Positions 1 to 12,329 are shown, counted from the stretch's first letter. The stretch is DNA of 64,000 bases from Trematomus loennbergii (GCA_012861695.1 JAAOOA010000148.1:1043091-1107090); one strand, 5' to 3'. The notes: generated by a model from the sequence alone, not told the origin. Numbers and translations are program-made.

Positions 1-471
1 ATTTCTAACCAAAGAATAATCAGCTGTAGAAGATGATCCATCTGTGAGGCTTGACCTTTGTCTGTTGCTATTGGATGAAAGCCTATAATGATGTAGTCAG
101 GAAGTGATGTCTTGAGTTTATTTACTTGTAGTTTCTAATATGTGGTGCCAAATTTCGTCAAAAGCTTTTTCAACATTGAAGCAAATGGCGTGGTGAATGT
201 ATTTTGTTGTGAAAGTGCGGGTGATTGCCCCTGATTGCCTGAGGATGTGTTAGCGCTGGATCTGTTTTTACAGAAGTCATCTCGGTGAATACCCAGGAGT
301 CCCATGTTCTCTGTGTGATGTGAGAGGCGTGCCATGATGCTGCGTTCAAACACTTCATCTGTAGCTGGTGGGAAGCTTTGGATCTCTGCCCAGTGTATGG
401 ATCATTGTGACCATGGCTGTTTTCCAGGGCAGGAAGTGAAGATTTGGGAGGCAGGTGGTGAGGGTAGGGAG
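1..471. other. unassigned non-coding sequence
   Basis: Single-copy-looking DNA ahead of the first transposon. Overlapping short open frames occur on both strands, but none carries a domain I recognise and none has convincing splice sites. It may be decayed retroelement sequence. Confidence 0.4.
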
Positions 472-1862
472 CAGAGACACATCCTTTACTCAAGTAGAAG
501 TACAGATACTCGTGTTTAAAAATACTCTGGTAAAAGTAGAAGTACTGACTAAACTTCTTTACTCAAGTAAAGTAAAGAGGGCTTTGAAATGTACTTCAGT
601 AAAAAGTACCCATAACTAGCAGCTGTTTTAAAGAGTACCTGACCTCCCTTTATATTAATAGAACAATAATGTCATTGTTAGCTAATGAATGTTTCCATGC
701 TGAACAACGGCAACATGACAACGTTTTCATTGGTCCCTCTTCTTTAGAGAAGACCAGGAAATGATGGATACACGGATCGTGTTCAAATCAATAGGCACGC
801 AATGACTCTAAATAATAATGATCACGCCACCAAACACACATTCAAACTAAAGGAACCAGCCTGTTTGGGAAATGTAGAAGTAGAAAGTACAGGTATTTGG
901 TTCAACATGTAAGAAGTAGAAAGTACAGGTATTTGTGTTCAACATGTAAGAAGTAGAAAGTACAGGTATTTGTTTCAACATGTAAGAAGTAGAAAGTACA
1001 GGTATTTGGTTCAACATGTAAGAAGTAGAAAGTACAGGTATTTGTGTTCAACATGTAAGAAGTAGAAAGTACAGGTATTTGTGTTCAACATGTAAGAAGT
1101 AGAAAGTACAGGTATTTGGTTCAACATGTAAGAAGTAGAAAGTACAGGTATTTGTGTTCAACATGTAAGAAGTAGAAAGTACAGGTATTTGTGTTCAACA
1201 TGTAAGAAGTAGAAAGTACAGGTATTTGTGTTCAACATGTAAGAAGTAGAAAGTACAGGTATTTGTGTTCAACATGTAAGAAGTAGAAAGTACAGGTATT
1301 TGTGTTCAACATGTAAGAAGTAGAAAGTACAGGTATTTGTGTTCAACATGTAAGAAGTAGAAAGTACAGGTATTTGTGTTCAACATGTAAGAAGTAGAAA
1401 GTACAGGTATTTGTGTTCAACATGTAAGAAGTAGAAAGTACAGGTATTTGTGTTCAACATGTAAGAAGTAGAAAGTACAGGTATTTGTGTTCAACATGTA
1501 AGAAGTAGAAAGTACAGGTATTTGTGTTCAACATGTAAGAAGTAGAAAGTACAGGTATTTGTGTTCAACATGTAAGAAGTAGAAAGTACAGGTATTTGTG
1601 TTCAACATGTAAGAAGTAGAAAGTACAGGTATTTGTGTTCAACATGTAAGAAGTAGAAAGTACAGGTTGTGTTCAAATGTAAGAAGTAGAAAGTACAGGT
1701 ATTTGGTTCAACATGTAAGAAGTAGAAAGTACAGGTATTTGTGTTCAAAATGTAAGAAGTCAAAGTAAAAAGTTGTCTGAAAAATAAGTAGAGGAGTAAA
1801 GTACTGATACCAGAACAATTTACAGTTACAAATTATTTGTACTCCACTACTTCTGACCTCAG
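472..1862. mobile_element. hAT-like non-autonomous element, copy 1, swollen by an internal minisatellite
   Basis: The flanking arms (about 490-880 and 1770-1862) match the second copy at 37531-38305 almost base for base, so the element boundaries come from that comparison. The right end reads ACTTCTGACCTCAG, a decayed form of the ACTTCCCACCTCTG end of copy 2, which is hAT-like (inverted CAGAGGTGGG). The left terminus is damaged and no clean 8-bp target duplication was found. There is no transposase. The middle is a 37-bp tandem array that is far longer than in copy 2. Assignment to hAT rests on terminal motif style only. Confidence 0.7.
879..1775. repeat. 37-bp minisatellite inside the hAT-like element (about 24 units)
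   Basis: The unit contains AAGAAGTAGAAAGTACAGG followed by TATTTGTGTTCAACATGT. Units are almost identical. The main variants are a 36-bp form with TTTGGTTC instead of TTTGTGTTC and one shortened unit near 1665-1680. The same unit occurs about seven times in the second copy of this element near 37.9-38.2 kb. Confidence 0.92.
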
Positions 1863-2671
1863 GTTGAAGTAGATTGCAGAGAATGTTATTTTGTAGGAGA
1901 CAGGGATGCTAATGGAGGAGCAGAGAGGGGTATTTAAGCAATGCTGGGTTTCAGAGGAAAATGATATTACATTAAGTAACTGAGAACCAAAGAACTGGAA
2001 CACAAGGAGTAGACTGAGAGCGTCATATGTTGCTGAATATCTGGGGAGCAAAAACAATATGGAGGGCTATGAATCTCCTCTTTCCGGTCCAATGGGGTAT
2101 GTTACTCATAATGTGTTTCAGGGTCGATGTGACACATACTAAAAGTTTCATTTGCAAGCCTTTCTATATAAAATGAAAGATGTTTCAGTATCAGTCTCAA
2201 GAAAGCACATTTGTAAGAAAGACTGATCTTTACCCTCCCATCGTCTTTTGGTCAAATCTGACAAAATTGTGTTTTATATTTGATTGCTTCAAGGCCTCAA
2301 GATATCGTCCACAGCAATCATTTAAACAATTAAAATAGCGGATCACCACTTTGATTGAATTTCGAGTGGCTTAGTTACCTATGGTGTACCTGGTCAAAAA
2401 GGACCGTCATGGGAAATGAATAGGTAACCCTAGATTATCATTCACCACATATTGCACAACGAGAAATCAAACCCACAAAAATGTTGATTTTGGAATTCAT
2501 TTTCAGTGTCTCTTCTTTGTATTTTCACTGCAGTTATTCATGTAAAACATTAGATTGAGACATCGTTTACAGCTTAAAAGGGAGTTCAAATATGTATAAA
2601 TGTTCATTGAATTAATTTCTTATTTAACAGTTACTTACCTTTATATATATATATATTTTTGTATTGTATCT
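1863..2671. other. unassigned A/T-rich sequence
   Basis: I see no gene, no recognisable repeat family and no strong signal apart from a short (TA)n run near 2643-2656. Confidence 0.4.
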
Positions 2672-3411
2672 TTAAAGGTCCCATGTCATGGCCATTTCCA
2701 CTGAACATAATTCCATTGTTGAGGTCTACTAGAATACATTTATATTGTGCAATGTTCCAAACTCACTTTGGTTTCTCATACAGCATCTCTGTATAGTATG
2801 TGTATTCACTCTCTGTCCTAAACGGCTTGTTGGAGCTCCTGCCCCCCCCCCCTCCCTGTGAGCCCAGTGGCCGTCTGCGAGACAGCGAGACACAGCGAAA
2901 CCCAGCCCCAAGCACACACACACCCGCAGCCTGGCTGGGAGTTTGTGTGTGTGCCCAGGCTGAGTTCCGCGGTGTCTCGCTGTCTCGCCGACCCCACACC
3001 AGTGAGCCAGCTCACAGTGTCCCGCTCCTCGCAGCAGCGAGCCTCGCAACGTCCCGCCAAGTGTGTGTGTGTGTGAGGAAGTCCACGGACTGGTCAAAAC
3101 GCAACGGCTCCGCAGACGTAACGTAACGGCTCCGCGGATTGGTCAATTTGGACCAATCTGCGGAGCCGTTACGTTACGTCACTATACCCGAAATACGTCA
3201 CTATACCCAAGAAGTAAACAATGGAAAAAGAGAAATCTCCAACGAGGCGTTCTGGGCAGCATAGACAGGTCTTTTCTGTGTTAGAGTTTTACTCGCTACA
3301 GGGTGTACTTTGAGGGTTTGTGACTTTGGAGACCGTTTACATGCAGAAGCTTCATAACACACAAGGGGACGGGTAATAACCGGAAAAGCATGACATGGGC
3401 CCATGCATTAT
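2672..3411. mobile_element. MITE-like element with TIR GGTCCCATGTCATG
   Basis: The left end is TTAAAGGTCCCATGTCATGG and the right end carries GCATGACATGGGCC, so the two ends are inverted copies. The left TTAA fits a TTAA-targeting superfamily (piggyBac or Kolobok type); the right TTAA is not intact. The interior is C-rich on the plus strand with CA/TG-rich patches and a long palindrome at 3115-3180. No transposase is present, and overlapping frames on both strands here are compositional artefacts. Confidence 0.65.
3115..3180. repeat. near-perfect palindrome, 30-bp arms with a 6-bp loop
   Basis: The left arm 3115-3144 begins GACGTAACGTAACGGCTCCG and the right arm 3151-3180 is its reverse complement with one mismatch. 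The central spacer is AATTTG. Transcribed, it would form a very stable hairpin. It is followed by a short direct repeat, GTCACTATACCC, at 3178-3189 and near 3197. Confidence 0.95.
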
Positions 3412-4020
3412 TCGTGTGAATCTACTTTCCGGTTTTTCGCTCTCACTCTGTTGCTGCTTAAACTCCTGAATTTCTAAAGGTCCTTCTCATCTCATCTTAT
3501 ATTAATTACAATTTGCTGATGATTGATGGCTTTTGTGTTAATGTAGGACTATAAAACAGGTCAAACTTGACCGGAAACACCAAAGTACGGGGGAAGAAAC
3601 AAAGAAGACAGCAGGGTTAAACGTATTAAACGTTGAGAGTTGTAATGGATACAGTATGTTTGATGATAGGTAAAATAATACTTATTTAAGGGAGGATAAA
3701 TGCTTCTGGAAACCAGCGTCTCCCATTGCAATATCCTCATCTGACCCAGTGCAGCAGACTCCTTCAGAAAGCATGACATGTTTACTGGTTAGTTCCTGTG
3801 GCATTAGCAGTGAAGGCCACAGCTGAGCCTCATCCTCCTCCTTACAGCCATCACAACATAAGAAAGATCAGATGTCACTTATAAAAGTCACAACAAAGGC
3901 CTGAGCTCCTGAATGTGCTCTTATGCAGCCTCAGAGGTCTCAGCTGCAGATGCTCAGTGTCGGGTCATGTGATTTGTGTTCGTGTCGGGTCATGTGATCT
4001 GTGTTCGTGTTGTGTTGCTC

Positions 4021-4200
4021 TGACAGATAAGATAAGATAAGATAAGATAAGAAGACCTTTATTAATCCCCGTGGGGAAATGCAGTAGTTTAACAGCAACA
4101 GGGTAAGGATAAAAAACAGGACAGATTTGCACAGATTAATACAATTAAAAATCAAATTAAAGATGAAAATAAAATGATATACAGTTAAGTAACTTTAAAA
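4021..4200 (-). repeat. retroposon 3' tail with (AGATA)n microsatellite
   Basis: Five or six AGATA units lead into CCTTTATTAATCCCCGTGGG, which resembles the reverse complement of a common teleost LINE/SINE 3' end (…GGGATTAATAAAGG plus a pentanucleotide tail). Related tails occur at about 12640-12732 (plus) and 62047-62110 (minus). Confidence 0.55.
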
Positions 4201-4689
4201 TAAGAAATTAATTAAAGTGAACATATATACATATTAGATATATTTACATTTACGCGTGAAAACAGATCTCTTTCTTCACTTCCCAGAGTTTAGGAGCAGG
4301 ACAGGTCATCTTTAAAAAGACTAAATACCTCATTTTGCTGCTTATTATTAAATATGTCGAGAGTATATTTGTGACATGTTTTCTTCAGTAAAACAATTAC
4401 TTTTAATCATGGAACATTTTCTGTAACTGTTAGTAATAATGTGAGTAATGAGATGAGTCGCTTAATTGTAGGTTTAGTGAGAGAGAGAGCGCTTTTGTTT
4501 TAAAAATACAAGACTTAATAAGCTGCATGGATATTTCCTCAGGGAGAAAGTCTCAATTGCATGAGGTTCATTTTTTGTTTTGTCCACACATATATTTTAA
4601 GCAAGATCTGAAGATAGATTTGACATTGGAGGTGCCAAGAATTGTTGTTATACTTGTCTTAAGTATAATAATCCAACAGGAAGTCACTC

Positions 4690-4990
4690 AGTTGACCATC
4701 TTTATCATTTCTGAACTTCAACAAGCGCTCCAGTCCCAGCTGTGTGCGTCACTTTTTTGTTCTCTCTGGTTTCTGTTGTGTTTTAAGCGTCTTGCAGCGT
4801 TTCATTTATATACGGTGCTTTTAGTAAACGTGCGCATGTTTCGTAACAATGGTGAATCCTTTCTAAATGCTGCATGTGTTGGTGAAAATGTGTCCTAATT
4901 TGCATGTGTTTTGGCAAACAAATTTTATATATATCATCGTTTTAAGCTGTAAGCTGTTTGTAGTGCATTTGCACCTGTCGGCCACCGTAC
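4690..4990. repeat. single-copy relative of the 15.3-kb minisatellite element
   Basis: This segment contains one CCCAGCTGTGTGCGTCACTT monomer. It is followed by TTGCAGCGTTTC, TGCTTTTAGTAAA and a GCACCTG(T)CGGCC motif, in the same order as the right flank of the expanded array at 15850-16000. It therefore looks like an unexpanded copy of the same dispersed repeat. No coding potential is recognised. Confidence 0.7.
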
Positions 4991-5448
4991 TAAAGGGCTA
5001 TAAGACACATGTCAAGTGCATCAAACAACGCACGTAAAGATAATGCAAAGAACAAAGAGAGTTTGTTAAGAGACTCAGTAAGGGTTGGATGTTGTGGGCA
5101 GTTGTGAAGTGACTCTCCAGTGTACACACTGTACACTGTGTGGCTAATGGCTGTAACTCCCTGACAGCTGATCTAGACTCTGCTGGGTCGTAGTGAATGA
5201 AGCGTTGCACTAATGGTCTCACCTGCCACAGCTGTAATGGACATACCTGCAGAGGACTGGGCACAGAGCAGGAGCCTGACAACGAGGTAGAGTGGAAGGA
5301 GGAGGAAATCACACAATAGAGGAAAGGGGATGGAGAGGAGCTGATAGAGAGTGTTCGAGACCTGCGGCCAACATTCGATGTGCAGAAGATGCCAAGAGAA
5401 GTCCATCCCTTTGACAATCAGGAGAATAATGTCAGGGCTTAGTTTTAC

Positions 5449-6485
5449 TTAAAGGTCCCCAATTATACTGTTTTTCATCAATAAGTTATAGGTCTCAGAT
5501 ATATACAGAGCCTCTGATTGGCTGAAACACCAAACAGATCATTGCAGCATCCCATAATCCCCTCTGTTTCAGCCCTGTTTCCAAAGTGCTGATTCTCTGT
5601 CTGTTACTTTAGATGAAAATAAGGAGCCCCTCCCCACTCCCCTCTGAGAGAGATTTGGTTAAAGAGAACTCAATGGTTCTCTAGGAGGAGATTCAGGTGA
5701 TAAGGTGGGGGGGGGGGTTACCTTGGTTGCTGATTGGCTAATGGTTACACAAGCCAGAAACATCATTATGACATCATAAAGTGGCCAAAATCTGATCAGC
5801 TCATTTTCAGACAGGTTTTTATAGAAATGGATCAGGACAAAAAGAGAGAGAATCTTTGTTCCTGAAACTTTCAGAGTCCACATGCTGATGTAGAAGAGAC
5901 ATGAAGAAGAGGGGACACATGTTGATGTAGAAGAGACATGAAGAAGAGGGGACATGTTGATGTAGAAGAGACATGAAGAAGAGGGGACACATGTTGATGT
6001 AGAAGAGACATGAAGAAGAGGGGACACATGTTGATGTAGAAGAGACATGGAGAAGAGGGGACACATGTTGATGTAGAAGAGACATGAAGAAGAGGGGACA
6101 CATGTTGATGTAGAAGAGACATGAAGAAGAGGGGACACATGTTGATGTAGAAGAGACATGAAGAAGAGGGACACATGTTGATGTAGAAGAGACATGAAGA
6201 AGAGGGGACACATGGTGATGTAGAAGAGACATGAAGAAGAGGGGACACATGGTGATGTAGAAGAGACATGAAGAAGAGGGGACACATGGTGATGTAGAAG
6301 AGACATGAAGAAGAGGGGACACATGGTGATGTAGAAGAGACATGAAGAAGAGGGGACACATGTTGAGAAGAGACATGAAGAAGAGGGGACACATGTTGAT
6401 GTAGAAGAGACATGGAGAAGAGGGGACACATGTTGATGTAGAAGAGACATGGAGAAGTGGATGTTGCACAATAGGTGACCTTTAA
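5449..6485 (-). mobile_element. family A TTAA-flanked MITE with 37-bp array, copy A1
   Basis: TTAA lies at both ends (5449-5452 and 6482-6485). The left end is TTAAAGGTCCCCAATTATAC and the right end is GCACAATAGGTGACCTTTAA, an imperfect inverted pair. The non-repetitive arm (5453-5880) matches the right arms of the copies at 33.1-34.4 kb and 58.1-60.0 kb in inverse orientation. It has no transposase. The TTAA site and lack of coding sequence fit a piggyBac/Kolobok-type MITE. Confidence 0.82.
5885..6455 (-). repeat. 37-bp minisatellite of family A (about 15 units)
   Basis: The unit read on the plus strand is AGAAGAGGGGACACATGTTG then ATGTAGAAGAGACATGA. Variants include ATGGTGATG instead of ATGTTGATG, clustered at 6210-6330, and GAGAAG instead of AAGAAG. 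Because 37 is not a multiple of 3 and no frame contains a stop, long serine/leucine/cysteine-rich open frames appear in every frame; they are not genes. Confidence 0.93.
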
Positions 6486-6728
6486 CTCAGCGCTGTTCTA
6501 GCTACCTCCTCCTCACCAGTGACCTCTAGGAAACATGTACAGCTCCCAGGAGGATTTGCTTGACAGAAACCATTAATCCTCACTCACAGTTAATTCCAGT
6601 CGTCTCTCTGAGTCTTTCCTTCAGCAGCTCTCCCAGATGGTTTTAGTTAATGATTATTAATTAACGTTTGATTTCTCCTGATTGCCTGAGGAGGTTTTCC
6701 TGCAAAAAATCAGTTTGGAAATCTCTAC

Positions 6729-7751
6729 TTAAAGGGGCCCTATTGTGCTTTTGGGTTTTCCCTTTCATGTAGTGTGTTCTAAAGGTTTTAGTGCATGTAA
6801 ATGGTCTGCAAAGGCTTAAATCCCTGTGTTCTAACCCACAAACCCCTGCCCTAAACGCCTACATTGGACTATTTTGATACTTCATGAACATAGTGACATC
6901 ACTTTGTAACACACACGCTCCTATTGGCTAGCACTCCAACAATTGTAGGTGATAGGCTAAGGGGCGGGACATCTCTAAGCGGTTGATCAATCACAACAGA
7001 GCCGGCCAGTTAACCAATCAGAGCAGACTGGGCTCTGGTTTCAGACAGAGGGTGAAAAGCGGTGCACCTCAGCTCTTTATTTTAATGTTCAAATAAAGAG
7101 CTTTTGAACATTAAAGCATGGAGACATGTCACAGGAGAGACACTACATACTGATATACACCTGAACATCAGCAGGAGAGGACTCTTTAAAGTAGAGACAC
7201 TACATACTGATATACACCTGAACATCAGCAGGAGAGGACTCTTTAAAGTAGAGACACTACATACTGATATACGCCTGAACATCAGCAGGAGAGGACTCTT
7301 TAAAGTAGAGACACTACATACTGATATACACCTGAACATCAGCAGGAGAGGACTCTTTAAAGTAGAGAACTACATACTGATATACACCTGAACATCAGCA
7401 GGAGAGGACTCTTTAAAGTAGAGACACTACATACTGATATTCACCTGAACATCAGCAGGAGAGGACTCTTTAAAGTAGAGACACGACATACTGATATACA
7501 CCTGAACATCAGCAGGAGAGGACTCTTTAAAGTAGAGACACTACATACTGATATACACCTGAACATCAGCAGGAGGACTCTTTAAAGTAGAGACACTACA
7601 TACTGATATACACCTGAACATCATCAGGAGAGGACTCTTTAAAGTAGAGACATACATACTGATATACACCTGACATCAGCAGGAGAGGACTCTTTAAAGT
7701 AGAGACACTACATACTGATATACAATAATGAGCATAATCAGGCCCTTTTAG
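6729..7751 (+). mobile_element. family B TTAA-type MITE with 57-bp array, copy B1
   Basis: The left end is TTAAAGGGGCCCTATTGTGC and the right end is GCATAATCAGGCCCTTTTAG, giving an inverted pair with a decayed right TTAA. The left arm (6733-7130) holds blocks shared with other copies, such as GATAGGCTAAGGGGCGGGAC and CAATCACAACAGAGCC. The rest is a 57-bp tandem array. No transposase is present. Confidence 0.82.
7133..7725 (+). repeat. 57-bp minisatellite of family B (about 10-11 units)
   Basis: The unit reads AGTAGAGACACTACATACTG, ATATACACCTGAACATCAGC, AGGAGAGGACTCTTTAA. It is 57 bp long, so open frames have a 19-residue period. Single-base gaps interrupt a few units near 7367, 7573 and 7650. 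Each unit ends in CTCTTTAA, which resembles the element's own terminus. Confidence 0.93.
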
Positions 7752-8311
<560 letters not shown>

Positions 8312-8944
8312 ACCATGTTGCCCTCAGAGGACCCTGACCCACCTCACACACTTACATCATTCATGTTCATTTCGCAGGCAGCGGCCAGTGACTTTCCTGA
8401 TGGGAGTTTGTACATTAATAAAATATGTGACAGACCGCCAGTCTTCATGCAATAACATAACTTTCCCCGGAAGTACCCCTAACGGTATTTTTACTCCAAC
8501 AATGTCAAGCTCAAAGTTGTTATAATTAGCATGAAAGAGGAACAGTATCCCCTTATTCCATCCTCTGTGCCTCTACACTACTTTGAACAACACAACATAA
8601 AGGAGATGACAGGAATAACTGTCATTTCAAATCAACACTGAGATGTATGTCTCAAGTTACATGGCAGTCTTTTGCTTGACTGTTAACTTCCACAACCATC
8701 GGATATACATTGCCATGTAATTTAGGGTGAATTCTACGAAGAATCCAAGTGCAGTTGGTTCAGAAGCCACATGTTGTCCATTGGACCAAAATCCCGACCC
8801 CAAAACCAATGCACATTGCTAAAAAAAAACACACTTCCTGCAACAGACATGGCTCATTATTATGCTGAATTACTGAGGTTGACATGTCCTAATCTGCCTC
8901 TGATTGGTTTACCATGTTATCCTAACCCTAAAACCAACCAATCT

Positions 8945-9157
8945 AACGCCTAAAAAGTGGAGGTGTGTGCGCAGTGTGTTAGTGTGCTGATCTTAGAATC
9001 AGAGGATAGCAAGTTCGAGTCCCACTGCAGTCAGCATGTCGTTGTGTCCCTGAGACACTTCACCCCAAATTGCTCCTGTGGGGATTGTCCACAGTATTGA
9101 GTATGTAAGTCGCTTTGGATAAAAGCGTCTAACAAGTAACATGTAATGTAAACCTAT
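8945..9157 (+). mobile_element. tRNA-derived SINE
   Basis: A tRNA-like head carries a B-box-like AAGTTCGAGTCCC near 9010-9022 and an upstream A-box-like segment. The middle has the CCTGAGACACTTCACCCC motif and the tail is GTAAGTCGCTTTGGATAAAA then GCGTCTAACAAGTAACATG, a widespread teleost SINE/L2 3' end. The tail ends in a short TGTAATGTAA repeat. It would need RNA polymerase III and LINE proteins supplied in trans. Confidence 0.8.
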
Positions 9158-9336
9158 GCTACAAGTATTGGCCAATCAGAAGCAACGTAGCGCTTTAGTT
9201 TCTGTTTGATTTTTGGGAAAATGATTCTCAGACAAATGGGATCAAAACATTCAGAAGCAGCTTTTAGTCTCATTGCTCTACACATATGGAGAAAGCTTGT
9301 GGAACACCTTAAATCTGACCCAAACCTGAGTTTTAT

Positions 9337-9832
9337 TTAAAGGGGACCTATCATGCAAAATGCACTTTTGTACGTCTTTTCTACATGAATATGTGTCCCC
9401 GGTGTTCCAGGGAACTCACCAAGTGTCAGAAAACACAACCCTCTCTATTTTCCTCCCATACCCAAATCTCTAAAAAAGGGGCTGCAACGGATCTGATAAA
9501 AACTGATCCAGATTTGAACACTGTCCTGACGTCAGGACGGTGGCGCTACGGCTATTGGGCCAACTCCACCAATCAGGAGGAGACAGCCACGGCCATTGCC
9601 GTTCGAAAGCGCTGGAGACGCTGTAGTACATATGCCAGGCCTGTAGGATGGTGCTGTTCTCACAGAATCAGCCCTTGCAAAAACAGAGCTAAAAATGTCA
9701 AATTGAGCAAAATGAGGCATGGCTAAAATGCATGATCTGTTTGGTATTTGAAAAAAAAAAGTATAAATATGCCTTATATAGGTATGGCCCTACACTATAT
9801 TATTCAAATATAGCATGATAGGTCCACTTTAA
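9337..9832. mobile_element. family C TTAA-flanked MITE, copy C1 (no array)
   Basis: TTAA lies at 9337-9340 and 9829-9832. The ends are TTAAAGGGGACCTATCATGC and GCATGATAGGTCCACTTTAA, a clear inverted pair. About 496 bp long, non-coding, and nearly identical to C2 at 63491-63981. Near the left end a single copy of TCTTTTCTACATGAATATGT then GTCCCCGG matches the 37-bp monomer that is tandemly amplified in family A. Confidence 0.88.
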
Positions 9833-11084
9833 TGAATCTTAAAACATTTGATTATTAAACTTCTGTGTTTCCAATCATGATGTCTAACTATCTTCCCTGC
9901 CTTTTTTAAATTGTTTTCTTTTACTTTCTGTTTATTGTAAGTGGTAATGCTTAAGTACAGCACTTTAAATTGCGTTAGTGTCTTAATTGTGCTATATAAT
10001 TGTCCAATGGGACATTTTACAGACTATTGGGAATGCAATAAAACGGGCCTAGGAACAATGGTACATCACTGTGTCAGCAACAGTACATATGGTATTTAAT
10101 ATAATACATGGTGTGGACAGACATAAATATAACATCTAAAACATCATTTATAATTCTTAAGGATTCTAGAAAGCCATACACACACACACACATACACACC
10201 AATAAATGAATACAGGATTACAGCCTCATTTCATATTTCTAATACCCACAGACAAATGTAATTTCCAAACTCTTTACATTTACTTTTGCCATCTCTATAG
10301 TGTGAAATGATTAAAGAAGCAGGAAAAAGGGACTTATTTAAACGAGCAATATTAATTTGTTGAATTTGGATTAATGAGAAAAGAGAATCTAAAGCTGCAG
10401 TGTTTTTTAAATAGGCGATTTTCCTTGCTGAGACGTATTCAAGTATTTAAAAAAAAAAAGGGTCTGCTGCCGCCATATTTCCCATGTGGTGTCACAGTGC
10501 CCGCTCATGTGTGTGTGCGGTGTGTGTTTTCTCCCTGTGTCAGTGTGGTTTAAGTGTTCTGACAAATTTAGCAACCATAAATTATGCATTCAGCCATCAT
10601 CTAATTAATGTGCACAATGTTCTTCTGCTGCCTTCCGTTAGAACTGCTGGGTTTTAATACATGTAGAAAGTTTATACACATTTAAACAAAGACCCAAGGT
10701 AAATACACAGTCTATATATTGGCTTAGGCTATATAACATAAAAAGTGGATCTGTGTAATGCATTCTACTTTCCACAATAATCTTCACATGCTGAATATTT
10801 TTAAATAATGTCCTATTCATGTCCTCTTCACACAGAAGGGATCCCCTGATTTAACAAGCGTCTGCATCCACTACGGGGATCGACAGGGAATGCAACTGTT
10901 ACAAAAAAGACTTATAATTATCACCTCAGGGATTTCTTAATTGCTGCTTTGCTCACACAACAATATAGGTTTGAAACCCTGTCTCCTATAAATGTAAATG
11001 TAAATAGTTGTATATATCATGAGGCTTTTGTGACATGTTATTGCTACCTGGTTTGTGGTACTGTAAGACTCCAGTTTGTGATCA
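9833..11084. other. unassigned A/T-rich sequence
   Basis: Only a short CA run at about 10178-10192 and poly-A/T stretches are visible. No gene is supported. Confidence 0.35.
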
Positions 11085-11092
11085 GGTTAGGC

Positions 11093-11553
11093 CAGGGGTG
11101 CCCACATTTTTCAGTTTGGGTGCTACTTTTAAAATGACCAAGTCAAAATGATCTACATTAAAAATGCTAAACATATATTTATTTATATATACTGAGTATA
11201 CCTTATGTTGGTGTACCTTGCATAACTGCATGAACCCGTATGGCACAATACAACTCTACACACATTTTGGTCATTACGTCAATTTTATACCCTTTCTTTA
11301 GTAGAATTGTATAGATTGGAAGGCTAACTAATCAGCTCGCCGGTGATTTGCAGCTGGCACGGTTGACCGCGCATGCGTGGTGAACTGCGTGTTAGAAAAT
11401 ATGAGATCTCAGACTGGCTTACCTGTATGTCAATCAAGTGGCAAATGCAGATGGATGATAGGCTAACTTATTTTTTGTTTCAATGCCATGCGATCTACCC
11501 ACAATACCTTTTCAATCGACCGGTCGATCGCGATCGACGTATTGGGCACCCTG
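11093..11553. mobile_element. non-autonomous hAT element with perfect 8-bp target duplication
   Basis: The element runs from CAGGGGTGCCCACA to TTGGGCACCCTG, a hAT-type terminal inverted repeat. It is flanked on both sides by GGTTAGGC (11085-11092 and 11554-11561), a perfect 8-bp target-site duplication diagnostic of hAT. At 461 bp it has no transposase. Near the right end lies a CGATCG-rich segment (TCGACCGGTCGATCGCGATC). Confidence 0.92.
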
Positions 11554-11651
11554 GGTTAGGCCAAAGAATCACTTTGGTTTAGGTTAGGGAAAGATTGTAG
11601 TTTAAGAAATCCAAACATCTCTGCTGTCACCGCCATGTGTTTGATAGTATA

Positions 11652-12015
11652 CAGGGCTGCCCACCCCCACGCATTGAGCGTGAGAGTCACGCAATTAACA
11701 CATATCTCACGCACTCACGCCACACATGCGTTTCCTCACGCTACATTTTCGTCCAAAATAAATGTATATAAATATAAAAATAAAGTGAAGGAACAGCAAA
11801 CCGAGCGGTCTACGAAATGAGACGGTCCGGCTTACGGAGGACTTCCTGTTTGCGTCACCTGACACCCGCGGTCCGTAGCACTGTCGCCTAGCAACCTGGA
11901 CAGCGACACCCTGTTGTTCATGTTTCAAAGGTTACAGGTGACAGGTGACAGGTGTGCCCCCCCCCCCCCCAAGAAAAATCTCACTCCAAGCTGAACTCAA
12001 AGGTTGGCAGCCCTG
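11652..12015. mobile_element. small hAT-like MITE (364 bp)
   Basis: The ends CAGGGCTGCCCACC and GGTTGGCAGCCCTG form an inverted pair. TAGTATA flanks both sides (11645-11651 and 12016-12022), consistent with a slightly decayed hAT target duplication. The interior contains repeated CTCACGC motifs and a C14 tract near 11957. No coding sequence is present. Confidence 0.75.
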
Positions 12016-12329
12016 TAGTATATGTCTCTCTCTAGTCTGAGTGCATGTGTGATATCCTCAAAACAAGTCAATTCTGCAACAGTCTGGAATTGATGATGCC
12101 ATAATTGAAAGGGAAAGGAACAGAAATGTCCTGAAATGGGAGTCAGATTGCAGAGAGCACTTAGAGCAGTTTATCCCGGCCAAGCTGATCGTTAGTCGCC
12201 CGGGGGGAAGCCAAAAAAAAAAAACACAGCAGTAGGGAGGGACTGTATTATTGATGCCAGTTGGACCATCGCAACGAAATGGGAAGCCAGTGGACTTGAA
12301 ACTGGTTGTTTTCCATAAAAAATGGTGTT
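12016..12329. other. unassigned sequence
   Basis: No gene is seen. An A12 run lies near 12213. Confidence 0.3.

Noticed and set aside
2729..3126. Overlapping frames of 70-120 codons on both strands in a CA/TG-rich, C-rich region
   Set aside because: They lie inside a MITE with inverted termini, are open in many frames at once because of composition, and show no domain.
4527..4898. 123-codon frame with hydrophobic segments
   Set aside because: It overlaps a dispersed repeat whose expanded relative is at 15.3 kb, has no recognised domain, and is not preserved in that relative.
7133..7725. CRISPR-like array of short direct repeats
   Set aside because: Units are contiguous near-identical tandem repeats without unique spacers, and no cas genes exist. 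The context is a eukaryotic transposon.
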